Positions 43,018 to 52,051 of a DNA stretch of 60,643 nt are shown piece after piece (within the stretch, counting starts at the first letter, position 1; every line of letters starts with the position of its first letter). A program made the position numbers and the translations under genes. The notes beneath the pieces were generated by a model that was not told where the DNA came from, ran no database searches, and saw only the letters and a program-made list of their open reading frames with translations. The stretch is from NCBI GenBank assembly GCA_900544195.1, contig UQUJ01000008.1:1-60643 (forward strand). Reading direction: 5' to 3'. This stretch comes from an uncultured Alistipes sp. GTDB taxonomy: Bacteria; Bacteroidota; Bacteroidia; Bacteroidales; UBA932.

Positions 43018-46000
43018 ATGCTGCGAAATTACAAAAATAATGCGAAACAGCGGAAGCGGGCGACGGCGTTCATGGCCCTCGCCTGGCTTCTGTGCATGTT
43101 CCTGATCTCTCCTCCGGCCAGCGCGCAGGGAGATGTCAGGATAAACCTTCAGAAAAAGGACATCACCGTGGTCAGCGCCCTCAAGGAAGTCGAAAGGCAG
43201 TCAGGCCTCTCGGTCGGCTACAACGACTCCGCCCTTGAGTCCAGCCCTGCCATCAGCCTCAACCTTACGGACGCGAGGCTGCCCGAAGCCTTGAACGCCA
43301 TCCTTGGCGGGACAGGATTCACCTACGAGATCAAGGATCGCTACATCAAGATCGTTCCTAAGCCTCAGGACAACCGCCCGCGGTCACGAACGATCACGGG
43401 ACGGGTGCTTGACGAGAGACAGGAACCCCTCATCGGAGCCAGCATCACCGTGGAAGGCACAGACGTGGGAGCGATCACCGACATCGACGGACGCTTCTCC
43501 ATCGAGGCCTCGACCGGCAACGTCCTCCGCTTCACCTATCTGGGCTACCAGCCGGCAAGCGTCAAGGTGACAGAGAAGGCTGTCTACAACATCCAGCTGA
43601 CAGGCGACGTGGACGTGCTGAGCGAGGTCGTGGTCACGGCCCTGGGCATCAGACGCGAGCAGAAAGCCCTGAGCTACAACGTCCAGCAGGTCAAGTCCGA
43701 GCAGCTTCTCGCCGTCAAGGACGCCAACTTCATCAACAGCCTCGGCGGTAAGGTGGCCGGTGTCACGATCAACAGCAGCTCCGCCGGAGTCGGAGGAGCC
43801 AGCAAGGTGGTGATGCGTGGTGTCAAGTCCATCGAGCAGAGCAGCAACGCCCTCTACGTCATCGACGGAGTTCCGATGTACAACTTCGGAGGAGGAGGCG
43901 ACAAGGAGTTCGGATCAAGGGGAATGACCGAGAGCATCGCCGACCTCAACCCTGACGACATCGAGAGTGTGTCCGTCCTGACCGGAGCGGCAGCGGCGGC
44001 GCTGTACGGAAGCAACGCGGCCAACGGAGCCATCGTGATCACCACCCGCAAGGGAGAGGCCGGAAAGCCTAAGGTCTCCTTCTCCACCAACACCGAGTTC
44101 GTCACCCCGTTCGTCCTTCCTGAGTTCCAGAACCGCTACGGCACGGGAAGCCGGGGAAAGTCCGACGGCTCCACGATCCTCAGCTGGGGGCCTCTCCTCA
44201 ACGAGTCCTCCCGCACCGGCTACGAGCCGAGGGACTTCTTCGAGACCGGCAAGGTCTACACCAACTCCCTGACCCTCTCCGCGGGAACGGAAAAGAACCA
44301 GACCTTCGTCTCCGCGGCCTCCGTCAAGTCCGACGGCATGGTTCCGAACAACACCTACAACCGTCTCAACTTCACGTTCCGCAACAGCACGAGCTTCCTG
44401 GACGGCAGGATGCGCCTCGATGTCGGCGGAAGCTACATCATCCAGAATGACAGGAACATGACCAACCAGGGAGTCTACTCCAATCCGGTCACTCCGGTCT
44501 ACCTGTTCCCTCGCGGCGACGACTTCAGTCTCGTCAAGACCTTCGAGCGCTGGGATCCGGCCCGCAAGATCAAGACCATGTTCTGGCCGCAGGGCGAGGG
44601 TGACCTCAGGATGCAGAACCCTTACTGGATAGCCTACCGCAACCTGCGCCTCAACAACCGTAGACGCTACATGCTCTCCGCCGCCCTCAGCTACGACATC
44701 ACCCCTTGGCTGAACCTGTCGGGGCGTGTACGCATCGACAACTCCACGACGAAGTACGAGCAGAAACTCTACGCGAGCTCCAACTCCACCATCACCGAAG
44801 GCAGCACCCAAGGCTACTACGCCGTGGCGGATCCACAGGAACGTCAGACCTACGCCGACATCCTCGCCAACGTTGACAAGCGATTCGGCGACTTCTCCAT
44901 CGTGGCCAACCTCGGAGCCAGCATCTCCGACAACCGCTACGACGAGTTGAGCTACCGCGGCCCGATCAGGGAGAACGGTATCCCTAACGTGTTCAACGTC
45001 TTCGATCTGGACAACACCAAGAAGAAGGCCCGTCAGGAAGGATGGAACGAGCAGACCCAGTCCGTCTTCGCCAGTGTCGAGGCCGGATGGAAGAGCATGC
45101 TGTTCCTCACCCTCACCGGCAGGAACGACTGGGCTTCCCAGCTTGCGAACTCATCAACCTCGTCGTTCTTCTATCCGTCCGTGGGACTTTCGGCGATCCT
45201 GTCCGAGATGCTTCCGATGCCGAAGGCCATCGACTACGCCAAGGTACGCGCCTCCTTCAGTTCCGTCGGAATGCCGTACCCACGCAACCTGACATCGCCT
45301 ACCTATGAATATGACGAGACCACCCAGACCTGGAAACCTAAGACCCACTACCCGATCGGCACCCTCAAGCCCGAGCGCACCGACTCCTGGGAACTTGGTC
45401 TGGATCTGCGCCTGTTCAAGGACTTGAGTCTCGCACTGTCCTGGTACCGGGCCAACACAATGAACCAGACCTTCGACCCGAAGATCTCCGTTTCGTCCGG
45501 TTACTCCACGATCTACCTCCAGACAGGTCACGTGCGCAACCAGGGAGTCGAGCTATCCCTCGGCTACCGGCACACATGGAGAAACGGCTTCCGCTGGGAG
45601 TCCGGCTTCACGATGTCCGCCAACAGGAACCGCATCGTCGAACTTGTCAAGGACTACCGCCACCCGGAGACCGGAGAGATCATCAACAAGGACAGGCTTG
45701 ACGTGGGAGGCCTCGGCAAGGCGCGGTTCATCCTCAAGACCGGCGGCACCCTCGGCGACCTCTACACCCAGTCCGGCCTCAAGCGCGACGTGAACGGCAT
45801 GGTCGAGATCGACCCGTCCGGCGGCCTTGTGACCGTTGACAACCTTCAGGACATCAAGCTCGGAAGCGTCTTCCCTAAGGCCAACCTGGCTTGGCGCAAC
45901 GCCTTCGACTGGAAGGGTGTCCACCTGAGCGCCCTCGTCACCGCCCGTCTTGGCGGCGTGGTCTACTCAGCCACACAGGCGGCCATGGACCAGTACGGAG

Positions 46001-46368
46001 TCTCCGAGTCATCAGCCCTAGCGAGGGACAACGGAGGAGTCCTCGTCAACGGACGCACCCTTGTCGACGCCCAGACCTGGTACACCGCCATCGGCACCCA
46101 GAGCGGGCTTCCGCAGTACTACACCTACAGCGCCACCAACGTCCGTCTCCAGGAAGTCAGCATAGGCTACACCCTGCCGCGCTCCTGGTTCGGGAACATC
46201 TGCTCCGTACAGCTTTCCGTTGTCGGACGCAACCTGCTGATGATCTGCAACAAAGCGCCGTTCGATCCGGAGTCTGTGGCCTCCACGGGCAACTACTACC
46301 AGGGCATCGACTACTTCATGATGCCGAGTACCCGCAGCGTCGGTCTGAACGCAAGGATTAACTTTTAA
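43018..46368 (+). CDS. SusC/RagA TonB-dependent transducer (PUL2)
   Basis: 1116-residue outer-membrane transporter. Long signal peptide ending SPPASAQ (about 37), a secretin/TonB signalling domain (about 38-115), the carboxypeptidase-regulatory-like sandwich (GRVLDERQEPLIGASITVEG), a TonB-box-like SEVVVTALGI, the plug (GGKVAGVTI, RGVKSIEQSSNALYVIDGVP) and a barrel ending GLNARINF. The signalling domain fits control through the FecR/sigma pair upstream. The SusD partner begins 12 bases after the stop. Confidence 0.94.
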   Translation: MLRNYKNNAKQRKRATAFMALAWLLCMFLISPPASAQGDVRINLQKKDITVVSALKEVERQSGLSVGYNDSALESSPAISLNLTDARLPEALNAILGGTGFTYEIKDRYIKIVPKPQDNRPRSRTITGRVLDERQEPLIGASITVEGTDVGAITDIDGRFSIEASTGNVLRFTYLGYQPASVKVTEKAVYNIQLTGDVDVLSEVVVTALGIRREQKALSYNVQQVKSEQLLAVKDANFINSLGGKVAGVTINSSSAGVGGASKVVMRGVKSIEQSSNALYVIDGVPMYNFGGGGDKEFGSRGMTESIADLNPDDIESVSVLTGAAAAALYGSNAANGAIVITTRKGEAGKPKVSFSTNTEFVTPFVLPEFQNRYGTGSRGKSDGSTILSWGPLLNESSRTGYEPRDFFETGKVYTNSLTLSAGTEKNQTFVSAASVKSDGMVPNNTYNRLNFTFRNSTSFLDGRMRLDVGGSYIIQNDRNMTNQGVYSNPVTPVYLFPRGDDFSLVKTFERWDPARKIKTMFWPQGEGDLRMQNPYWIAYRNLRLNNRRRYMLSAALSYDITPWLNLSGRVRIDNSTTKYEQKLYASSNSTITEGSTQGYYAVADPQERQTYADILANVDKRFGDFSIVANLGASISDNRYDELSYRGPIRENGIPNVFNVFDLDNTKKKARQEGWNEQTQSVFASVEAGWKSMLFLTLTGRNDWASQLANSSTSSFFYPSVGLSAILSEMLPMPKAIDYAKVRASFSSVGMPYPRNLTSPTYEYDETTQTWKPKTHYPIGTLKPERTDSWELGLDLRLFKDLSLALSWYRANTMNQTFDPKISVSSGYSTIYLQTGHVRNQGVELSLGYRHTWRNGFRWESGFTMSANRNRIVELVKDYRHPETGEIINKDRLDVGGLGKARFILKTGGTLGDLYTQSGLKRDVNGMVEIDPSGGLVTVDNLQDIKLGSVFPKANLAWRNAFDWKGVHLSALVTARLGGVVYSATQAAMDQYGVSESSALARDNGGVLVNGRTLVDAQTWYTAIGTQSGLPQYYTYSATNVRLQEVSIGYTLPRSWFGNICSVQLSVVGRNLLMICNKAPFDPESVASTGNYYQGIDYFMMPSTRSVGLNARINF

Positions 46369-46380
46369 AGCCCAAAGAAC

Positions 46381-47937
46381 ATGAAACCACACAAAATAAC
46401 AACGGTCCTCATCACCTTGGCTCTCGTCCTCGTCTCCTGCACGGACAACTTCGACAAACTCAACAGGAAACCCTATCAGGTTGACAACGAGGAGCTTCAG
46501 CGCGAAGGCTACATCATAGGCTCCACCCTCAAGGGAATGCAAGGCCTCGTCGTGCCGACCCAGGAGCATCTCTACCAGTTCATCGAGGCCCTGGCCGCCG
46601 GACCATTCGCCGGCTACTTCGGAGCCACCGTGGCCTGGACGGACAAGTTCGAGACCTACAACCCTCCGGTAGACTGGCAGAACAAGACATTCTCGGATGT
46701 GTTCACAAAGACGTACCCGTTCTACCGCGACATCCTCAACTTCACGGACGATCCTGTGGCCGTGGCCCTTGCCAAGCTCATGAGGGTGGCGATAATGCAC
46801 AGGATGACCGACATGTACGGCCCGATCCCATATTCAAAAGTACTCGCCGACACCGAGGGAGAGTCCCTCGCCGTTGCCTATGACACCCAGGAGGAGGTCT
46901 ACCGCCGGATGCTTGTTGAGCTCGACGAGGTCAGCGCCGTCCTTTCGGAGAACCTCGGCCTCGGCGCCGAAGCCTTCCGCAAGTACGATGATGTCTACTT
47001 CGGAGACCTCACCAAATGGTTCCGCTTCACCAACTCCCTGAAGCTCAGGATGGCGATGCGCATGGTCTATGCCGACGAGGCCGCCGCCCGCAAGGCAGCC
47101 GAGGAGGCCGTCGCCGCCGGGGTCATCACGGCCAACGCCGACAACGCCTTCCTCACCGTGGCCGAGAACCGCTCCGCGATGGTGTTCAACGACTGGAGCG
47201 ACCACCGCGTGGGAGCCGACCTGATCAGCTACATGAACGGCTACTCCGACCCTCGCCGCGAGAAGATGTTCACAAAAGGCCTCTACAACAAGAAGGAGGA
47301 CTTCTACGGCATCCGCATCGGCATCGACGTGGCCAACAAAGACATCGTGACCGGAGTGTACTCCCGTCCTGTCATCACCGAGACCAGCCCGTTCCTCTGG
47401 ATGAACGCCGCCGAAGTCACGTTCCTCCGCGCGGAGGGAGCGCTGAGGGGATGGAATATGGGCGAGGATGCGAAGTCTCTCTACAACACCGCCATAGCCC
47501 TCTCGTTCGAGCAGTACGGCGTCGCAGGGGCGGATGAATATTCATCGGACACCGAGAAAATCCCCGCCGCCTACAACGACCCTCTTGGCACCTATTCCGA
47601 CAAGACAGGCCCGCGCAGCAGGATCACCATTGCCTGGGAGGACGGCGACGCGAACTTCGAACGCAACCTTGAGCGCGTCATCACCCAGAAATGGATAGCC
47701 ATTTTCCCTCTATGCGTCGAGGCGTGGAGCGAGTTCCGCCGCACCGGCTACCCGAAACTCATCCCGGTTGTGGAGAACAAGAGCGGAGGAACCATCGACT
47801 CCGGCGTGATGATCCGACGCCTGTGGTACCCGCCTCTGGAGTATTCAGAGAACCCTAAGAACATCGCCGCCGCCGTCGCAGCCCTCGGAGGCCCTGACAA
47901 CGGAGGCACAAGACTTTGGTGGGACAAAAAGCCATGA
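46381..47937 (+). CDS. SusD/RagB-like lipoprotein (PUL2)
   Basis: 518-residue lipoprotein (Cys20 in LVLVSC), similar to the shorter SusD-like_2 group: the opening DNFDKLNRKPYQV, GSTLKGMQGLVVP, ALAKLMRVAIMHRMTDMYGP and the late AEVTFLRAEGAL and IPAAYNDP segments. It should bind glycan at the surface and close the PUL2 SusC barrel. It is strongly GC-rich at third codon positions, in contrast to the genes at 49.3-52.0 kb. Confidence 0.9.
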   Translation: MKPHKITTVLITLALVLVSCTDNFDKLNRKPYQVDNEELQREGYIIGSTLKGMQGLVVPTQEHLYQFIEALAAGPFAGYFGATVAWTDKFETYNPPVDWQNKTFSDVFTKTYPFYRDILNFTDDPVAVALAKLMRVAIMHRMTDMYGPIPYSKVLADTEGESLAVAYDTQEEVYRRMLVELDEVSAVLSENLGLGAEAFRKYDDVYFGDLTKWFRFTNSLKLRMAMRMVYADEAAARKAAEEAVAAGVITANADNAFLTVAENRSAMVFNDWSDHRVGADLISYMNGYSDPRREKMFTKGLYNKKEDFYGIRIGIDVANKDIVTGVYSRPVITETSPFLWMNAAEVTFLRAEGALRGWNMGEDAKSLYNTAIALSFEQYGVAGADEYSSDTEKIPAAYNDPLGTYSDKTGPRSRITIAWEDGDANFERNLERVITQKWIAIFPLCVEAWSEFRRTGYPKLIPVVENKSGGTIDSGVMIRRLWYPPLEYSENPKNIAAAVAALGGPDNGGTRLWWDKKP

Positions 47938-47992
47938 GGCCGCTTCCCTCCATCCGAAAGAGTGACACAAACGACAATCAAACAGATAATTA

Positions 47993-48967
47993 ATGAATAT
48001 GAATATGAAAGCGACAGCATCACCTGCCACCCTTCTTCTCCGCTTCTGCCTTTCGCTCCTCGCCGCCGCCTGTCTTCTGGCCGGCTGCTCCGAGTGGAAC
48101 GAGACAGAGCCTCTGGAGCTGAAGGTGAAAGGGGCCAAGGAACGCGCCCCTGAACTATGGACACGCTACATGGGAGTCCTGCGTGACTACAAGAGCAGCA
48201 GCCACTTCCTCACCTACGCCCGCTTCGACAACGGAGCCGAGAAACCCGTCAACGAAGGCGGCTACCTCCGTTCCCTGCCTGACTCACTGGACATCGTGAC
48301 CCTCGCCCATCCTGACAGGCTCACCGGATTCGACAAGGAGGACATCCCGTCACTTCAGGAGAAGAGCACCAAGGTTCTGCTTCTGGTGGACTATGCGGGG
48401 ATGGCCGGAACCGAGCTGGGCGATGTCTCCAGACTCGGAGCCTATCTGGACAAGATCACAGGCCTTGCAGCCGAACTCGGCCTGGACGGATTCGCGTTCA
48501 CCTGCAACCCGCTCTACTCCGGCACCGATGCCGAGATAGCGGCCCGCAAGGAGGCAGCCGCACTCATCGTCTCAAGACTCTCATCCGCCGCCGGAGCGTC
48601 CGGAACGCTGGTCTTCGAAGGACTGCCGGAAGCCCTTGAGCCTTCGGACATCGCGAAGCTCAGCCTTTTGGTCGCCCCGACAGCCGACCTTGACAACGTC
48701 GTGGATCTCAAGCTGATGATGGCAGGGATTCTCTCCGCCCCGGGCATCAGCAAAGACAAGGTGCTGCTCTCCGCATCGATCGGAGGCGAGATGGCCGACG
48801 GCAACAACGTCAAGAAAAGCCAGGTCCCGCTGATCATGGACTATGTCGCCTCCCTCGGCCCGCTCGGAGGTCTGGCCATCCGTGGCATCGGAGACGACTA
48901 CTACAACTCCGCGATGAACTACGCGGTCACCCGTTCGGTCATCCGCTCGATGAACCCGTCAAGATAA
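47993..48967 (+). CDS. GH18-fold lipoprotein lacking catalytic residues
   Basis: 324-residue lipoprotein (Cys32, LLAGC). The fold trace matches Endo F-type GH18 proteins, but the DxxDxDxE active-site segment reads DGFAFTCN (165-172). The second and third Asp are Ala and Thr, and the catalytic Glu is Asn. It is therefore probably a surface glycan-binding protein, like the BT3985-type component of N-glycan loci. ATGs at 47999 and 48005 are alternative starts. 55 bases after susD; 19 bases before the next gene. Confidence 0.72.
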   Translation: MNMNMKATASPATLLLRFCLSLLAAACLLAGCSEWNETEPLELKVKGAKERAPELWTRYMGVLRDYKSSSHFLTYARFDNGAEKPVNEGGYLRSLPDSLDIVTLAHPDRLTGFDKEDIPSLQEKSTKVLLLVDYAGMAGTELGDVSRLGAYLDKITGLAAELGLDGFAFTCNPLYSGTDAEIAARKEAAALIVSRLSSAAGASGTLVFEGLPEALEPSDIAKLSLLVAPTADLDNVVDLKLMMAGILSAPGISKDKVLLSASIGGEMADGNNVKKSQVPLIMDYVASLGPLGGLAIRGIGDDYYNSAMNYAVTRSVIRSMNPSR

Positions 48968-48986
48968 CCCATAAAAAACAAGAGAC

Positions 48987-50723
48987 ATGAAAACGAAATA
49001 CATAACCACAATTATCCTCCCGATGCTCGCCCTCTGCGCCGCCGGGCTCACCGCGTGCGAGGAGGAGGCGATCGGCCTTGACGCTGGCACCCTCCAGGAC
49101 GAGGAATCCTTCGCCCTCATCAGGAGCGCCATGCGCAGCGACCATTCCTTCTCCGGAATCACAAAGGTAGACCTCTTCGCCGCCGAGGAAGGCAAGGATC
49201 CCGAGACCGTCATCATCGACGAACTCTTCCTCACTCTTGACAAGCCCGCCACAGGCGACGTGACCGCCGAAATCATCATCGGCGACACCTTCACCGAAGA
49301 ATACCTTGCCGAAGTGGAAAGAAGAAACGCACAGGTAGTGGCGACCTGGAAACTATATGGTACAAATTATTACAAAATACTGTTTGAAATGGAACTGCTT
49401 CCTACTGCTAACCTAAACCTAAACAGCGAGACTCTTTGTATAAAAACGGGCGATTCTAATTCAGAAAGATTATCTATCAAAATAAATAATACAAATCTTG
49501 ACCTTCACACAATCTATCTGCTTCCTCTTGAGATCAGGCTGAAAGATTCACATGGAAATAATTCCGTTAGGAAACTTCAATATATAGTTAGTATTAATCC
49601 GTATCAAACAATAGCAGACAGCGGTATAGTTCCAGCGGATGAAGAAATAATGGCTGAAAGCGAGACAGATTTCATGTCTGTGTTTTATGTAAACACAGAA
49701 CTTTATCAACCGTTATTGGCTGACGTGATGCTCATTCGTAGAAAAGCAAAGGGTTCTGATGCAACGTTCTATTTCGCAGGCAGTGTTGTAAATATAAAAC
49801 ATGCCGTAGTTGACTATGACTCTAACGACGGCAACAGTGTTCTTTCTTTAAGTCCTGATTTACGTTACGTGCTTGAGAATGCCGTAAAATATATTCGTCC
49901 ACTCCAAGCCAGAGGGAAAAAAGTTTGTTTATGCATTCAGGGCGGAGGAAAAGGGTTAGGCTTTTGCAACATGAACGAATCACAAATCAGACATTTCTCC
50001 GAACAAGTGAAGAACACCATCGAAGTTTATGGCTTAGACGGTATTAACCTTTGGGACGAGGATAGTGGTTATGGCAAGGAAGGTATGCCTTCAATAAACA
50101 CCACCTCTTACCCGAAGCTGATAAAAGTTCTTCGTAATGCATTACCAGATAAACTTATTACAATTGTAGACAAGGATGAGCCTACGGAATACTTTTATGA
50201 CGTAGCGGCATGCGGAGGAATTGAAGTCGGCAAGTATATTGATTATGCTTGGCACGGCTATTCAGAAGAACATGAACCTATACAGATTATAGAGCCTTGG
50301 GAAGCAAACCAGCAATTCAGTAAATACATACGCAAGCCAATCGCAGGACTAACTCCCGAAAAATATGGAAGTGTGAACATTCCACGATATAAGACCAATC
50401 CTTCAGGAGAGGCAAATCCTATGGAGTACTACAAAAATGTTGAAGACTCTTACAATATATTAGCTGGTTGGAAATCAACTGGACATAAAAATAATAACAT
50501 TATCGTTTTTGGTTTTGATTTGAGAGCAAACGAACAAACTGCATACGAAGGGTATCTTGGATCAACATGGAGTTTCTATACTTATTTTCATGATGAGGGT
50601 AGAGCAGGAGTTCAATTAGATAATGGCTCTTGGACAACAAAAAAAGGAAAATATACTTTTTCTCATGAAAGTACATGTAAGTACAATTACATAACATATG
50701 GTATGTTCAGAAAAGACTGGTAA
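48987..50723 (+). CDS. DUF1735-GH18 lipoprotein with altered active site, mosaic gene
   Basis: 578-residue lipoprotein (Cys24, GLTAC). Residues about 30-205 form a DUF1735-type sandwich, and the rest is a GH18 barrel of the Endo F1/H kind. The active-site segment is DGINLWDE (351-358): the first Asp and the acid Glu358 remain, but the other two motif Asp are Asn354 and Trp356, so normal GH18 hydrolysis is doubtful. Base composition changes sharply near 49335 (residue 117). Upstream is GC-rich like its neighbours; downstream is AT-rich with different codon use. The frame is kept, so this looks like a recombinant gene. Likely role is glycan binding or a modified endoglycosidase. Confidence 0.72.
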   Translation: MKTKYITTIILPMLALCAAGLTACEEEAIGLDAGTLQDEESFALIRSAMRSDHSFSGITKVDLFAAEEGKDPETVIIDELFLTLDKPATGDVTAEIIIGDTFTEEYLAEVERRNAQVVATWKLYGTNYYKILFEMELLPTANLNLNSETLCIKTGDSNSERLSIKINNTNLDLHTIYLLPLEIRLKDSHGNNSVRKLQYIVSINPYQTIADSGIVPADEEIMAESETDFMSVFYVNTELYQPLLADVMLIRRKAKGSDATFYFAGSVVNIKHAVVDYDSNDGNSVLSLSPDLRYVLENAVKYIRPLQARGKKVCLCIQGGGKGLGFCNMNESQIRHFSEQVKNTIEVYGLDGINLWDEDSGYGKEGMPSINTTSYPKLIKVLRNALPDKLITIVDKDEPTEYFYDVAACGGIEVGKYIDYAWHGYSEEHEPIQIIEPWEANQQFSKYIRKPIAGLTPEKYGSVNIPRYKTNPSGEANPMEYYKNVEDSYNILAGWKSTGHKNNNIIVFGFDLRANEQTAYEGYLGSTWSFYTYFHDEGRAGVQLDNGSWTTKKGKYTFSHESTCKYNYITYGMFRKDW

Positions 50724-51012
50724 CAGTATGATTTAACTAATGATTATATGGTTAACACTATCTAACAATAACACTATACTCCAATGGACAGATAAACACA
50801 AATAGTACCTCAGGTTGCGATATGCGGCTGGGTACGCAGTTTTTTTCGGCTAAATAAGGACTAACATATGGTTCCATCAAAAGTTCCTTATGTACCCCAT
50901 ACAAAGCTGAATCTTAATTATCAATCCTTGAGGGGGAAGTTAGGCTATGTAAACGGCCTCCTCCTATCAGGGGAAAATTCATTTTTACAATCATTATTTT
51001 TATTTCAGAATT
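50724..51012. other. AT-rich intergenic region inside PUL2
   Basis: 289 bases with the same AT-rich character as the flanking parts of the two GH18 genes. A weak hairpin ending in GTACGCAGTTTTTTT (about 50810-50850) may be a terminator. No gene was seen. Confidence 0.45.
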
Positions 51013-51981
51013 ATGAAAACATTTAATGCTAACTGGTTTTATTTGCTGTTTGTCGCAACGGTTTTTTCATCCGTATCTCAAAGTTGCAGCAATAAGGAAG
51101 CCTCTCTGTCAAGAGAAGCCTCCTCAAATGTGACATCCCTCTCCACACGCGCAGTTGGGACGAAAACTCCTAAACTCACTGTTTATGTCGAGACCAACGA
51201 CATAAACCCTCTCAATGCCGGAGAGTACTACTTCTGCAACTCTTCCCCACGTGAGGAAGTTGTTGACCACGTCATCCTGTTCGCTTCCAACATCCGCGGA
51301 AACGCTACTTCCGCTTGGCTGCATCACAACCAGAATCAAACTTACATTCTGAACAATGTCAGCACCTTGGTTCAGCCATTGCAGAACAAGGGGATCAAGG
51401 TTCTGCTTGGTCTGCTTGGCGATCACACCGGAGTAGGATTCGCTAACCTCAATGCGGCCATGCTCGAAAGTTTCGCCCAGCAAGTGGCGACCTGTGTCAA
51501 CACCTACGGGCTGGACGGAGTGGATCTTGATGACGAGTACGCGAGATACGATCTGGCACCTGCCGGACTGCCATCTCCGAGCGCGGTCATTTTAGGCAAT
51601 CTCGTCACCAGGCTTCGCCAACTGATGCCTAACAAACTGATCACGGCATTCTCCTATGGTAATTATATTCCATATATGGGCGCGACGGTCTTTAATTCGC
51701 TTGACTACATGCACCCTAATTACGGGTGCAACGCAACACCGCCTACAGGATTGCCTAAAAGTAAGTGGGCGAAATTGTCAGTCCACATCTATAGCGAAGG
51801 ATACACATATCCGAATAGTTCGGCAATTCAAAGTTGTACAGAAGATTATGATGACTATGGGAATTTGATGATATTCAACCTACGCCAATGGGATGCTTCT
51901 AATACAATGAATAATTTTGCTTCAAATGTTTGGGATAGAACCGTTTGCTGGACTGGTGTAGTACACAACAAAAATTATTAA
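51013..51981 (+). CDS. Endo-beta-N-acetylglucosaminidase, GH18 (Endo F1/H-like), lipoprotein
   Basis: 322-residue lipoprotein (Cys25, SVSQSC). It closely follows Endo H and Endo F1 in layout: KVLLGLLGDHTGVGFANL, then the intact catalytic motif DGVDLDDEY (168-176, with Asp171, Asp173 and Glu175 of DxxDxDxE), then LRQLMPNKLIT. Such enzymes cut the chitobiose core of N-linked glycans. It is the only GH18 protein in this locus with all catalytic residues, so it should be the initiating enzyme. The first ~110 bases and the part after about 51650 are AT-rich, while the middle is closer to host composition. Confidence 0.85.
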   Translation: MKTFNANWFYLLFVATVFSSVSQSCSNKEASLSREASSNVTSLSTRAVGTKTPKLTVYVETNDINPLNAGEYYFCNSSPREEVVDHVILFASNIRGNATSAWLHHNQNQTYILNNVSTLVQPLQNKGIKVLLGLLGDHTGVGFANLNAAMLESFAQQVATCVNTYGLDGVDLDDEYARYDLAPAGLPSPSAVILGNLVTRLRQLMPNKLITAFSYGNYIPYMGATVFNSLDYMHPNYGCNATPPTGLPKSKWAKLSVHIYSEGYTYPNSSAIQSCTEDYDDYGNLMIFNLRQWDASNTMNNFASNVWDRTVCWTGVVHNKNY

Positions 51982-52051
51982 TTGTTTTGATTTCCAATCG
52001 GACACAATGTGCCAATGGAGTGTCTGACGGTGATAATAAACCGTAATCATT

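Noticed and set aside
43915..44811. 298-codon open frame antisense to the PUL2 susC
   Set aside because: Shadow of a GC3-rich gene; no independent support.
50800..50890. Insertion sequence or integrase as the source of the AT-rich segment
   Set aside because: No transposase, integrase or terminal inverted repeats are visible; the breaks lie inside genes, which fits recombination better.
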